A stretch of 64,000 bases of DNA from Lucifuga dentata (lineage: Eukaryota; Chordata; Actinopteri; Ophidiiformes; Bythitidae), in the NCBI GenBank assembly GCA_014773175.1, contig VXCM01000049.1, forward strand, positions 124,001 to 188,000. The letters are read 5' to 3'. The position numbers were made by a program, and so were the translations under genes. Shown here piece by piece: positions 1 through 13,300 of this stretch. The notes under the pieces are model-generated. The model ran no database searches, was not told the DNA's origin, and was given only the letters and a program-made list of their open reading frames with translations. The number at the start of each line of letters is the position of its first letter. The stretch's first letter is position 1.

Positions 1-1799
1 ACAGCAGATAATGAGGTTATAGTGAGACAGGTACATGCATATTATGCTTCTCCTTTGCACAAAGTACACTGATCAAGTGTGATGTGCAAGACATTTCTTC
101 CTTAAAGAATTTTCTCAAAGTCAAAAATTAAATGTGAATGGGAAAAGCTTAATCATGACAGATGCATGTGTTTTTTGTGTTGGAGGAAGATGTAACCTCT
201 CATGTATTGACTTTACTCAAACTTCTGTTTGTGAAAATGAAAGATATGCTTTAAAATCATGTAAATCTTTATGATATTCAGCAAAATAATTGCACTTGTG
301 AATAAGTGGATGTCACTTTTGGAGGATCAACCGTCAGCCATATTATTATGGTTACCATTTAGTTACTTTTAGTAATAAACTAAACTAGTTCAGTTTAGTT
401 TATTACCTTTAGTTATTACCATTATTATTACCATTAGTTATTACAATTTACAATTTAGTTAGTATGCTTACATGCATGTCAAAAACTTAGATACTAATCC
501 GATTATGACAATAAATCAGTTCTTTCAAGCATCATTTAAACGGTAATCAGATCCAAATTGACATGAACCATGTGTTAGTGCACTCCAAGTAACAGACCTA
601 CGTTATGTGACTGTAAGTCAATTTACTTTAGCATGTAAATGCTCCAATTAAGCAGCAATCATGTATATTCAGCTAACAATGCAATTTTATTAATTTGATC
701 ACTATATATGGCTTATGTTCCATTACAGTACATGCACAAATCTGAGTATAATGTTATTGTAAATGCACTTAATGATTGCTCTCACCTCCAGAAAGGCTGC
801 TGTGTGCTGTGACTGAAGTTCCAAGACTACTTAACAAAATACAGTGTTTTAACTTTAAAATGTTTACAATTCAGCTTATGATTTTGTTTTAAATGTTGGA
901 TTCTTTATTTTCTATTCCAGCAACATTATAGCTCATCAGTACGATGCAAAACCTATGCACACACAGGCAATAGTAATTAAGAATATGCATCCTCTATGTA
1001 GTGAGAAAAGTCTGCAAAGATTTCTTCTTTTAGCCTTGACTACATGGTTTACATCATAACACAAGTAGATCAACTTGATTTTATTTCCAGGGCAATGACA
1101 GAAAGCCTGTTTCAGTCCCTTTGAACACTCGGCTGTAAACACTGTATGTTATATTAAGTCAGACTATATGGAATATCATCTGGGCTGTACACTGACAGTT
1201 TATTGCCATTTTACTCACAATATTTGATCAGATTACAGTATTCAGATTACTCCGGTGAAATAATGAAAGGGAATGGCATAATCAAAGAGTGCTAGCTAAT
1301 TACATTCCACTGAACATCCTAGGGGCTTTTTGTAGGCCTCTTTTATGAAGCAGGGTCCCAGATGTCTCCAAAGAGGGCCAATAAAGACTGATGACAGACA
1401 GCCCACAGGGAGTTCTGGGAGCTGGACCCTTCTTTTATTTCACCTGGCTAAGAGGAACGGGACCCTTGACCTGGCCCGCAGAGGCTAAAGGGAACCTTTG
1501 TTGCCAGCACAGCACGGCAATGGAAGTTCAACAAAGAAGCCTTATCTGTCTGACAGCAGTGTCCTCTTTACATCAGGAACCTCTGCTCTGAGGACAAAAC
1601 CTGTGTTTCTGCTAGTCTGTCCATGATATGGCTACTACAGTCTTCACCTGCTGTTATAATATATACGTACAGTATCTCTATGTTAGTATTACTATATATT
1701 ATGTATTGCTTTGGGAGGTCACAGCACCATTTCTAAGCAGAGAATGAACGTCAAAACACAGCAAATTCATATGGACTGATAAAAGCTAATAAACATATA
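1..1799. other. AT-rich intergenic DNA, no gene seen
   Basis: No coding region, splice-framed exon or RNA gene can be supported here. Short open frames are of chance length. The stretch holds a 15-bp-stem hairpin near position 372, described separately, and a somewhat GC-richer patch at about 1320-1610 that contains SOX-like (AACAAAG) and GATA-like (CTTATCT) motifs side by side. That patch could be a non-coding regulatory element but cannot be shown to be one from a single sequence. Confidence 0.6.
372..406. repeat. Perfect 15-bp inverted repeat with 5-nt loop
   Basis: The arm GTAATAAACTAAACT at 372-386 is followed by the loop AGTTC and then its exact reverse complement at 392-406. It lies in a stretch of degenerate TTATTA/TTAGTT repeats up to about 445. 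No open frame or known structured RNA is attached, so it is recorded as a palindromic simple-sequence structure. Confidence 0.85.
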
Positions 1800-2732
1800 G
1801 GCCCAGATTCATAAAAAATGGCAATAAGGAGTGTAGTGTTGCCTTAATGTGCGCCGTGATAATTGAGGCTCATTCATAAAACTTCTCCTACAATAATCAG
1901 CACACTGCTGTCACATGAAGGTAGCGTTGTGAGAGGTGTGACAAGTAAAAGCCAATGAAGATAGGCTGCTGCATATTTATCAAACCCATTTATCCTGATT
2001 TATCTGGTTTTAAAACCACAAAACATACATTCAGCTTTAGAGAACCTCGTTTTAAAAGCCTGACACTAAATAACAGTTAAATGTGTATTTTTAACCTGTG
2101 CAGCGCAGCAGGTGAGGTGATTGAACAGACAGCCTGAATGTTGTCAGGTCAGATCAAGACTCAACATTTAAAAACTGACTGATCAACTGAGCGAGCAAAG
2201 TTCTTGATTTCTTGATCACGAACACATGTGAGGCAAATAAAGTTGCAAATAAAGTTTTAAACGTCGCCCAGATTTCATACCACTGAAATTTATCACCGGA
2301 CCGAAGCAGGTCTTGTTAATTTAAGAACGGCCTGGATAAATTCTGGTCAGTAAGGACATTTTGTACAATTACAAAGCTGAGTTGTGAGTATTTATGGATA
2401 TTGTTTGACAGATTGACACTGATGTTATTAATGTCATTTTAGTTGTATTTGTTTTGTTGTATATTGTTTTTGTTGTTTGAGTCTGATGAAGAGGATTGTA
2501 AATCCTGTACCAGAAACTTTTCAATAAATTTCAATAAATTATTTTTTGCATGTGGATTTGTTTTATGAGCTACTGCAACCTGTAAATAAGGAAATATCTC
2601 AGTAACGCCTCTTTCAAGGTAAACGCTAAAATATGTCGGTAACAGGTTTATGAATGAGGAAATGTGGTTGCTCCATGATATTTACACATAGCGATGCAGT
2701 AAATCATGCACTATGGTTTATAAATCTGGGCC
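1800..2732. mobile_element. Inverted-repeat DNA element, about 0.93 kb, non-autonomous
   Basis: The left end reads GGCCCAGATTCATAAA and the right end TTTATAAATCTGGGCC, a 16-bp terminal inverted repeat with one mismatch. A second, inner inverted pair exists: CTCATTCATAAA near 1868 matches the reverse complement of TTTATGAATGAG near 2650. The flanks are ATA on both sides (ending at 1799 and starting at 2733), compatible with a 3-bp target duplication as in PIF/Harbinger elements. No transposase frame remains inside. The superfamily assignment is inference; the inverted ends are directly visible. Confidence 0.7.
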
Positions 2733-3927
2733 ATAAAGCTTAGTTGGGGAGATGAATAGAGGGGGAAAAATGGTTGCATAAATGCTGAATATGTTTGTCA
2801 GTCAAGTCACGCCATCATAAACTGTGATACTAACATATGATACCATTATGAAAGAAATTTATATTGGCGGCATAAGAAGGAAACAACTTGTGCTCCCATT
2901 TAGCAAGCATGTACATTATCAGTGACCTTATTAAAGATAATTTCAATGTCTGTGCTGTTGTGAAAACTATAACCTGAGGGCTCATGAGTACACAGAAATG
3001 ATTTTGGGACTTATAACATTTTCCATGACTGAGGCAGCCAGCGTGAATAATCTGTTAATGATGTGTTGGGGCTGTAGCGGCTGATAAAGCGTGATGACCC
3101 AGTCTACAGGTCGATTCCTGGAAAGATGTGAGTGACTCAAACTGACTCCAAGGGGGAACTGCATGTTTGCAGCACAGATAATTGTTGGGTCTTATTGCTT
3201 AATCCTGCTACTGGATTATCTTTCTCATGACATGCATCAGTCTGCAGAGGTCTGTATGGAATACATATGTATATCTGTAACATGTGGGGTGTCTGTAGCA
3301 TCATGTTTGGTGGTGAATGAAGACAGACCAGCTGTTTAAAAAAATAAAATAAAATCCTCCATATACAGTAAATAACTGAATTACCAGCTCCTACAGAAAT
3401 TAAATAAAGGCAAATGGAAAAATTAAGATGGCCCATTATTATTAGATAATTGGAAACAGGATTATGAATATTTTGGACAGAAAGAGGAAAATCATGCACA
3501 ACTCTCCTCCCACAGGAGAAGCTGTAGAGGCTTTATAAGTCCTCTTAAACTAATGTTACAGACAAGTACACAGTTTTTGTGTCATTATATAAACTTATAG
3601 GTGATTAATAAATTACCATATTATGTATCTAAACTCTATCTAAATCTAAATTTATGTTTAAGAATCAATGAAGCTCATCTCATGAATGAAGACATGCACA
3701 CCCACACACACATGCAACAGTTAAGAGAAGAGTTTTTCTCACATTAGATTAAGAAATTAAAGTTAGCGTCAAGTTTTCATTCCCCACCCTTAAGCCCAAA
3801 ACCAGGAAGTTGTGAGTTGTTTGACAGACAAAATGGCACCACTGTTGTCTACCTGGCTTGATGGTTATTTTCCAACAGAACATCAAAGTGAGAAACTCCA
3901 GCCAACTCAACAAACACAATGGCAGCC

Positions 3928-3965
<38 letters not shown>

Positions 3966-4177
3966 GCATTAAAAATAGAAAACTTGTGGTGCTATCACGT
4001 ACTACACTGGGAGACAATTCCTTTTTAGAAAATATGCCTGACCTCATTTATTATAGGTTGAGATGTTGTGTGGCAGACATGTTATTTATACTCTGATACA
4101 CACTGAGATTTCATTTATTAGCACTTCAACTCTGTGTTAATAAATTAAATTGGGAACAACACATTTTTTCTGACTCC

Positions 4178-4304
4178 CTCACACCTTCTCTCTTTCACAC
4201 AATGTTCTAGTTTAGGTGCATTGCTTTTTTTTTTCAGGGTNCTCACACCTTCTCTCTTTCACACAATGTTCTAGTTTAGGTGCATTGCTTTTTTTTTTCA
4301 GGGT
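4178..4304. other. Exact 63-bp duplication around a single N (assembly join)
   Basis: Positions 4178-4240 and 4242-4304 are identical, including the same run of ten T, and are separated only by N at 4241. Two further Ns in the window (40477 and 46968) show the same pattern. This is the signature of two overlapping contig ends placed side by side instead of merged, so the second copy is probably not present in the animal. Confidence 0.85.
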
Positions 4305-6522
4305 GGGAACAGATTGCCTTATACACCAACATGCTTATAAAAAACACATAGCCCACGCTGATGTCATTGCTGTGAAAGATGTTATACTTTAGAAAGCTTC
4401 AGGTAACAAGATACAACTGCTGCAGCTATTTGAGTTTAACATAAAATAATGCCTTTTCTCTTCTATTTGATGAGCCATATTGCATTTTTAATATTGACCT
4501 TTGATCTTGTGTACTGTATTCTGTGTTCTTTTATAACATGTCTTGTATTTATCTTGCTGGAGGACAGAAGATAGCAGATGTTGACATCAATTAGCAACGA
4601 GTAAACACATGAAAACAAAGGTCTGTCACTAAGTTCTGTCTCAAGTGTTAAATTCAGCACATTCATGTTGACAGCAAAAAGGACTGGCAGGGCTTACGCA
4701 ACACAATGGGAAGCTGTCAGAGAAGCCATCGGCTGTCTGGTAATTACCAGACACTTACTTCAGATGTTCTGTAGGAGGAGGTCAGGCTGGAGCATCATAG
4801 AAAAGGCCTTGATCAAGGAGATTACAGTTAAGTGTGGCTCTCAATGAAGCAGCATAAATCTTAGTGTTTGGAAATGAGACTGGATTATGATTCAACCTGA
4901 TGTAAACGTGGCAGAAATAACAAAAGACAACAAATGTTTGTTTTTTTTCCCATGAAAACTGCAGTCACTCCCTTCCGGCTGCATCTGTGCTCTAAGTGAA
5001 TTTTGAGCATTTGCTTGCAAAAATAAAAGTACCTACAGTATGTTGTCTACATGTCTGGGAGCAATGATACAAAAGGCATCCCGCATAGACTAACAGACTA
5101 TGAATATAGATTTTCTTACAGATATGGCTTCTACAATACCAAAAAGTTTAAAATTGGACTTATTCAGGCTGAAGAATGACTAATGATCCAGCTCACATCC
5201 TAAGGAGGAGCATTCAGCTAAATATCTAAAGTGTAACCGTAAAAATTATAATATTCTTTATATGTATAGCACCTTCCATAAAAGAAATGCAGCTTAAAGT
5301 AGTTTTACATTTAAAAAGCAGTTCAAGTAGAATATGCATAGATTTTAAAATTCAGATTTAAAAAAGAATTATTTTAAACTGAAATTAAAAGCAGGGATAA
5401 AATAAATATAAAGAAAACTAAAAGGTTAATTAAGAGATAAATAAAATAGATGTGTTTTTAGTTTTTGCTTAAAGATTTTCACTGAGCTCGCATCACAAAT
5501 GCATACTGATTCTGCTTTATATCATGAATGGAAAGAACAGAAAAAGGAAATATATTTTTAATAAAGGCTGTGTGGTTACAAATATAAACTTACACATATG
5601 CACATCAAACTTGCCGATAGGGATCATATTGCATAAGGATGCATCTAATTTCCTGCAATAATCAACACGAAAATGATTTTTGCCTTCTTAGACTTGTATG
5701 TGATATAACACCTGAGTAAGTGTCTTTTTGAGCGATGTGATGAATGCCATATTATTTGGCACCGTGTTATTTCACACTCTGTTCCATTCATTTTCTGTTG
5801 TGTGCTCGCTTTGATATGTGATGCTGCCATGAGTCAGTGAAATGTGCTCCCTGTAAGCATTCAGCTCATGTTTCAGCTGCATTGTCGCTTTCCTGAGGTT
5901 TTAACAGAGACACCCCCCAGCACCATCCCACTGAGGTGCATATTGCAAAAGCTTTCAACAAAATCTTGATATCCACGCAACTACACCAAATATCTGATGT
6001 AACAGACTCTTATAGCTACTTCTGAGAGATTCTGAGATATTGCACTGTGCTGTAAATCCTCCCCTCCCTCGCCCGATCTTTTCGTGAGAAGACGGTGTAA
6101 CAGAGAGTTGTCGGGGCAGAGCCACCACACGTGATGCTTGTGCTGTAACAATAACTCCTCGACAGCTCATCTTACCTCTGAACACCCTCATCTGCTCTCG
6201 TTTACCGAGCAGCCAAGGCCAAGTCCTGTTATTCATAAATCACGCTCAGTCTAAAAAGATTTGGAAAAACAGGACGCTCACAGTATTGACACAAAACATT
6301 GGAATATGGGCCAGTCTTTGTTTCCCCCAGTGATTTCTGACAAACAAAACCCAGAATCTCCAAGGTCATGCTGCTAATTTCTCAGGCATTCAGATGTGTG
6401 TGAACCAACAGGTGTGTCTGCATGCTTACATGTGTGCGTGCAAGAGTCCCTGCATTGTGGAGCATCACGTGTTTCTGCAGCTAAAACCTTGCCTGTCCAG
6501 TTTGGTGTGTTCCATTCAGCCT

Positions 6523-6523
<1 letters not shown>

Positions 6524-6581
<58 letters not shown>
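6524..6581. repeat. (AC)n microsatellite
   Basis: An uninterrupted CA/AC dinucleotide run of nearly 60 bp. Open frames read through it on both strands as Cys-Val or His-Thr repeats; these are products of the repeat and not genes. Confidence 0.95.
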
Positions 6582-6583
<2 letters not shown>

Positions 6584-7535
6584 CATTACCTGGATACAAA
6601 CAGGAATGTAACTACACAGAATCATGAGCCAGCCTGCAAAAAAAAAAAAAAAAAAAAAAAAGAAAAGAGAGAGTTTTATGAATGGAACAAGTCTTTCTCA
6701 CATACCATTCATAAATCCACCTGAATGTATGTGTCATGGGTGCCTGAACAAACTATGTTTGAACTGCCAACACTGGGCATCACGGAATGACCCAATCAGC
6801 TATAATTTTCTGAATTAAAATAGCTCAGTGTTGCTCATTTGGCTCAGAATTAAGTGTTAACTAATGGTGTTTGGTTTCTGGCGCTAAAAGACGCAACACA
6901 CACACAGACAGTAGCCTAAGCATGAGTTGCTCTTTTTTCCTTCCCTTATGCAAGTGCACTAGCAAATATTCACGCATAAGCACAATTGCAGTTGCCAGTT
7001 GAATGATTGTCCCATAGATGGGAGCCAATCCAAACACAGAGAGGAAGCATATGTTCCTGCAGCTTGTAAATGTTATCTGAGGCTGTCAGTACACATCAAA
7101 GTGCTGCTGCGATAGAAGTAATCCAGAGTGACAGATCAGCTTCTCACCTCTCTGTCAGAGTACCAAAGCCATGACAGCACTTCTTTCTTTAAGAGAAACA
7201 AAACAATCCCATATGATCCTTGGCGTTTGCACACCTTGTTAACACCTTGACAACCACAATGGTCAGCGTGAACACAGGGAGTGGAAGCAGTGTGGCAGCA
7301 CGGGGTAGGAGAAAATGTGGGTTTCCTGCAAGTTCTGTAATATAAGGTGCAAAATTAAATGTACAGGTACTTTACTTGAGTATGTCCTCTTTGAGGGACT
7401 TTGGTAAATACAAGAATGTATTGATACATTTTGAATCATGAGCAAGGGTTTTTGTGACATCAGTTGCATTCATATGAATTATGCATTTCTAATTTACAAG
7501 TTCCAGAGGTACCCTCGGCTCTCTATATTGTACAG

Positions 7536-7790
7536 AAGGGACAAAGAGTGATTGCATACTTGCTGGCTGATATCCATGATCATGGCACTGAACTCATTCA
7601 ATACGCAGCCAACTCACCTGATTTGCCCCCTCAGGCTTTCACCTTTTCCCAAACAAGGAAAAAGGCTTTAGCCAGACCTGATTTTGCCACAGATAATGGT
7701 ATTATATCAGCTGTAGAGGTTCTGTTTGGATCACCAAGACAAGGATTTCTATGAAACCGGAATAAATTCCTTGTAGCATTACTTGAAGCC
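7536..7790 (+). pseudogene. Degraded mariner-type transposase, C-terminal part
   Basis: The + strand translates to a stretch resembling the end of a mariner transposase catalytic domain. It shows IHDHG, then NSPDLPP in place of the family's YSPDLAP around the third catalytic Asp, then FATDN and SAVEVLFGSP, ending at a stop (7752) that would lie inside an intact protein. A few further codons after the stop (NRNKFLVALLE) still resemble the family. No start, no inverted termini and no earlier catalytic residues are preserved. It is an old, inactive fragment, and a related copy lies at 22492-22790. Confidence 0.7.
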
Positions 7791-7819
7791 AAAAGGCTCA
7801 GAATTTGGCAATCAACCAC

Positions 7820-8590
7820 TGTATTGCATGTATTACTCTACTATGTATGTGACAACAGTTACAGTTTGGATTAGGAATTTACATTCAACACAGTTTACAA
7901 TATGCCATCATCTGTTTTTAATTTCTTCTGGTTTCTTCTCCTTAGTTCTTTCCTTTAATTTATTTCTCTTTTCCTTTCTTTTCTTCTTTAAGTCCAAAAA
8001 CATGAAAATCCCTATAATCAGAGGCGACATTTTCATCTGAAAGTGAAACTAATTTGTCTTCTTCTTTACTATGAACACAGGACATTATGTGTAATGGAGT
8101 GGTGTTTTTTTCCTCTGTGGTATTGATACTTTCACTTGCATGTACTTGTTGCACCACTCATTTGTTTGTACGACAGAGGGTTGCCAGTTTTGTTCAAAGC
8201 GCCTTCATAGAAAAGCAGACGTCAGTGGACAGAGAAGATGCTGAGAGTTTTGACAGGCTCTCTTTGTCAGTAGAACATTTGGTATTGGATTGTGTGTGGT
8301 CCTTCTATCAATCCGGAAAAGAGGGAGGGACTCGATCCAGGCCCACAGAGAGCTAACGAAGCCAGGATCTCATTAGAGTTCAAGCTGAGTTATTAGAGCA
8401 TGTCTGCCTTTGTGCCTTTGACCGTTAGGCACACCCAAACATGGGCACCTTCATTTGACCTCAATTAGTGGGACCTGTCAATATTTGTATTGAACATCAC
8501 AGAAAAGCTTATTGTAAAATCAGTCAAGGAAGATAAATATATATATGTATTTTTTTTTTTTTTAGAGTAAATTAATGGAAATGAAACTAC
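7820..8590. other. Intergenic DNA, nothing recognised
   Basis: Pyrimidine-rich sequence around 7920-7990 and ordinary unique-looking sequence after it. Open frames of up to 89 codons occur on both strands but none resembles a known protein or has splice-consistent neighbours. Confidence 0.5.
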
Positions 8591-8596
8591 ATCTGT

Positions 8597-8905
8597 TTGT
8601 TTGCTTGTTTGTTAGCAGCATCACTCAAAAAGTTAAGAACCTATCTTGATGAAACTTAGTGTAGATGAATGCATTAGGTTTTGGTGTGAATCCAGGATTT
8701 TTAAAAGAGATATCTTAACATTGCAAGATAGAGAATTATTCAATATTTTTTTGTCAATTTCTTTACAAGTAATACACCAATCTCAGTTAAATAAATAAAT
8801 AAATAAATACGGACATATTTATTCCATGACAGACCCATAGCTGCAGTTTGACACAGATCTGGATAAGGATCCGGTCTATGGTTGGACAGGTGACACATTA
8901 ATGGA
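8597..8905 (+). repeat. Degenerate interspersed repeat of a widespread fish type
   Basis: The order of phrases (GTTTGTTTGTTAGCAG, then AAAAAGTTAAGAACC, then GATGAAACTTAGTG, then GGATTTTTAAAAGAG, AACATTGCAAGATAG and finally a run of GGATCC/GGATAAGG-like motifs) matches a dispersed repeat I recognise from many teleost genomes. The copy is diverged and has a (TAAA)n expansion near 8790. I cannot assign a superfamily without a repeat library. Confidence 0.45.
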
Positions 8906-9684
8906 ATTGCTGTACAGAAACTAACATGCATCCTGATTCAGTAGCATGCAACCAGTTTTGATGTATCTTTAATTGTTACAGATAGATGGAGGAAATAATA
9001 TGATGTTTATTGTGGTCTTTTATTTCTCTCAACTTCATTTTATTATTAGAACAAAACAAATTTGGTGTAGGCATGTTCGGCCTTTGCAATTGAAATACCT
9101 TGAAATACCTTACATGTAATTAAAATGAGTAAATATCTGCATGTCTCTGAAAAAATCACATCTAAACCCATACAAAAACTTGGAAAGAAATGAGTTCCCA
9201 CCAAATGAGGCGATTGTTGTTTCACTTCTTCTACCATTTGTGACAAATCGGTTCACTATTCACTCTCCTGTGACCTCAAAATATTTGCAGCTTTTCAGAT
9301 TGACTGTCCAAGTGTCACCTTTATCTGCAACACGTTAAGGAGCTGTGACATTTTGACCATGTTGTGGCAACATGATGAGAATGTCATGCTTCAGAGATCC
9401 ATCGCACTCTCACAGTCAGTTTGACCTTTTTTTCTGTGTAGGACAGTTTCCTCCCATCACAACAGGACTGCCAGCTGGGCTTTATGGGTTAGTTGAAGTC
9501 TTTTCACCGAGTAGGCGCCAAATTGCTCCCCTCCCAGTGGCATTCTCTTGCTGCAGCCACCTGTGGCATAAATTCTAAGAGTTCTACTTTAAATTACATC
9601 AAATCAAACTGGATTTAGAAGGCATAAAGCTTGAAAGGAATGAATAAGAACAACTGATATCACTTTAGGAGTAAGTATACTCCA

Positions 9685-9718
<34 letters not shown>

Positions 9719-10295
9719 ATATGTTGCTAATAATTACTACTTTTATTTCATATTTGCTTGTTTCCATTTGTTCAACACTGATTGTTGCCCTAAAGCCATC
9801 TCTTCTGTAAAAGATGGTTGGTGTTGAATGAGCACTATTGGAACCTGCGCCTTTTATTTCTGTTCAAGTGTTATATTTAGAGTGGAACAGTTTCACAAAG
9901 TAAACGCCCAGCTATCTGTGTAACATCTGAGATAAACAAAGGAAGAATATATGGATAGATTTATTCAAACAACTTTTCTGGACTAAAGCCAGATTATGCA
10001 GCACACACACCCTCACTAACTAGGTATCATTTTATGGCTGGTAACATATTTGACAAAGTGGAGATACTTTAATAGATAAAATCTTTGGATTTCAAAGATG
10101 AATTGAAAGTGATGATTTTTTTTTTTTTTTTTTTTTTTTTAGTGTTTGCAAATGCATATCACCAGAAAATCAGTTACATTTAAAATATATGTTTCTTTTA
10201 AGCACGGCCCCATGCGATGTTATACATTCGAATTAGATGAAACAAATACAGCAAACCCATCTGCAGCTGTGTGTGTATATGTGCTGGTGCTGGCT

Positions 10296-10322
10296 TGTGT
10301 GTGTGTGTGTGTGTGTGTGTGT
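10296..10322. repeat. (GT)n microsatellite
   Basis: Perfect GT dinucleotide run of about 27 bp, preceded by a shorter imperfect GT stretch at 10268-10276. Confidence 0.9.
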
Positions 10323-13300
10323 CAGGGAAGTGAAGTTGTAGCTCAGATGATAAGTGTGTTTTGCTGTTCTCTCCATTCCTCCACCCTTCCTTCTCTCAAT
10401 AGAATCAAACCCACTGGGACTCAGTTTTATTTCTGACACGGAGCTTTTAGTTTTTGGGTGGAGGGGGACATGGGTGGAGAGGAAGTAGTTTGCTTCCACT
10501 GTAGGTTGTACTGAAATATTATGGGAATGCAGTGGAATGTATTTATTTTTTCTTTCTTCTTCACCTTCTCTACAGTGATGAGATATATTGTGTGGTACAA
10601 AAAAATATTGAAAATACTGGATTTACAGGAGATGCTGTATAGAGCTATTGATACAGTAAATAATAGATACAGATTTACATATCTTTATGTGTGGTTGTGT
10701 GTTCAAAAGATGCAGTCTCAACAGAAAAAGCAATAGTTGAAATGTACCAAATTTAAAGAATAATAAATGACTTTATTCAAAGCTTTTTCTGGTGTTTCCA
10801 ACAGTTTTCAATTATTTTGACATGATTTTTTTTTTTTTTTTTTTNTTTTTTTTTTTTTTTTAGTAATAAAAGCTGTTTCTTGTATTTCAAAGAGTTGTAT
10901 GAATTGAATATTGAATTTTGAAGAGTTGTATGAATTGTTGTATGAATCTGAAAAGGGTTTTCATCGCTGATCTTTACTCTCTTCTTTTGCAAACACTGCA
11001 AAATTCATATATTTTAGCACATTCAAAAGATATGATACCTGCAGTTTAAAACATGGTGTGTTATTTGCCATATACTATGTTTGTCTAGCCTTTATAACAC
11101 AACAATATGTTAAAGAAGACATATTAATGTCAGTGCAAACTAGATGTGGTGGTAAAATGCATCTGCCTGAAATATCTGCAGGATATCCTGATTAAAAATA
11201 AAACAAAAAATACCCCTCATATTTTTACATTTTTGGCCATTTTTTGGATGGAACCATGTGATTTTGAATTGTACAACACATACTGAATGAGTCTTGAAAA
11301 ACTCGATTGAGGAGTTTGATCTCCTTTTTACACTCTGTACACTCCTATATATAACTGTTCAAAAAACTAAAACTTGAAATACATAAACATAAAAGAGTAG
11401 TTTTGATAGTCATGAGGAGTAAAAATACAGGTACGTGTTACACAAGAGAAAAGAGCAAAAGCAAAGAACATATCAAAACTGAGACTTCTACTGTTTGAAC
11501 CCACCCTACACTTTCTTTCTTTTCTGTAGCACAACAGTATTTGTTCAATAACTTCTCTAATCTCCAAACTTTACCATTTGAATTCATTTTATTAGGTATT
11601 TGCATCTCAGATTTTTCTATTCTTTTTTTTCAGTTAGCTGTCTGCAATCACAATGAAAATAGAAAATCACTAAAATGTTGTCACAAGGCTTTTACCTGAT
11701 GACAAGGGAAAAATTTCTAATCTGCCCCTGTCTGACACTATCTGATGGACTGTAAATGCCATATCAGCAGCAGCCACAGGCCCAAAGGAAATACCAGTCC
11801 CCTGTGAAACAATAAACTGAGAACATACAAAGCCTGAGCTCACTGTCATATGGGACTTACAGTATACAGGAGGGATTTTATGTGGCTTCCTTCTGTGAGG
11901 ATCCTAAGCACAGAATGTTCTTGATGAACGGTACACAACTACCACAATCAACCTATGAAAACTAAAAACGGAGAGATTCATCTTTAGACTGGCCTGCCTC
12001 ACTGCAGCATCTGGAAACTGATTACTGAAGCAAATACAGCAACAACAACAACAGAAACACAACATGTGCTAATACAATATCCTTACAATGTTGATACAGC
12101 TGAGACACTCATTAGAATGCCAAGCTTTAGACAAAATGTGTTCCAATAATATAATTTTTTTTTTTTTTTTTAACTGATCCCCTAATTGTTCATCTGTAAT
12201 TGAGGGGCATCTGAAATACTATAAAAATTCACACCAAAAGTAACAGGGATTCAAACTGAGGAAGTCTTTGCTGTGATGCAACAGTGCTAAATGCAGGCAT
12301 CATCATGCTACCTGAAAAAAAAAAAAAAAAAAAAAAAAAAANATTTTTTTTTTTTTTAATTGAGATTGCTGTATTATTGGCATTACATATGGAAAAAATA
12401 ACCTATATATATATATATATATATTTAAACAAGTTACATAATCCTTTTTCCCACTGGTTACACCCAAATGGGTTCAGAATGTTTGGAGTAATCCTGCTAA
12501 CAAACCAACCACCCAATCAATGCAGGCAAAACATAATAATTACCCCTTGGCAGGGGTAGCAATTAGATTTAAAATCCCTAATAATGAACAAATTAAGAAA
12601 AAAGCAGGGAAGCAAAATGATCAAGCATAAAATGTTAGAAAAAGTATTAATTCCCACAAAGTAAATTCCAGCATTATGGTAAATTCATTCCAACATGTTC
12701 TTCATATATTCAGTAATCCAAAGAAAGAGTTCAAAGGTTAAAAATCATTGAAGCCAGCAGCAGGAAGCAACACTGACTCTATTGGTTTCCTGAGTCCTTC
12801 CCATGACTCTATGGAGATGTTGTTATGGCAAAAACCCTCCATGATGAAACAGATGCTCTGCTTGTCCAAGATTCCTGTAGATCAGATCACTTTCCTTATC
12901 TCCATCTAAAGTCTTGGTCCAAAACTCAATCCCTCTTCTTCCAACACCGAGATGCAGCATAAATGAATGAAAATACAACAATCCATATTGTTAGCCACCT
13001 CTAAACAAATGTGGAGCAACATCCACTTTCTTGGATTCCCGTATCAGATCATCTCACTGTTGTAGCTGAGCATTTTATACAGGCTTTGTTTTCACATGAC
13101 TGGAAAATAAGTCACAGTTTAATGCTTCAGAGAGCTGCTACTGGATTTGTTTGTGTTTTTCCAGCCATGAGGACAAAAACTAAGGACAGAAAGTCTGTCT
13201 TTTCATTGTGCTTTTATTACCATAATCATTGTGCATGTTGTGAGCTGCTCCTGCTATGTGTTGTTTTGGATTGTGAAGCCCATTGGACTATATAAATAAA

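Larger units (their letters stand above)
2733..7460. other. Intergenic DNA with simple repeats, no gene seen
   Basis: Nothing here translates into a recognisable protein and no exon can be framed by splice sites. It contains a poly(A) tract at about 3930-3962, an assembly duplication around the N at 4241, an (AC)n microsatellite at 6524-6581 and another poly(A) at about 6638-6661. Confidence 0.6.

Noticed and set aside
6374..6627. Cys-Val and His-Thr repeat proteins on both strands
   Set aside because: They are translations of the (AC)n microsatellite.
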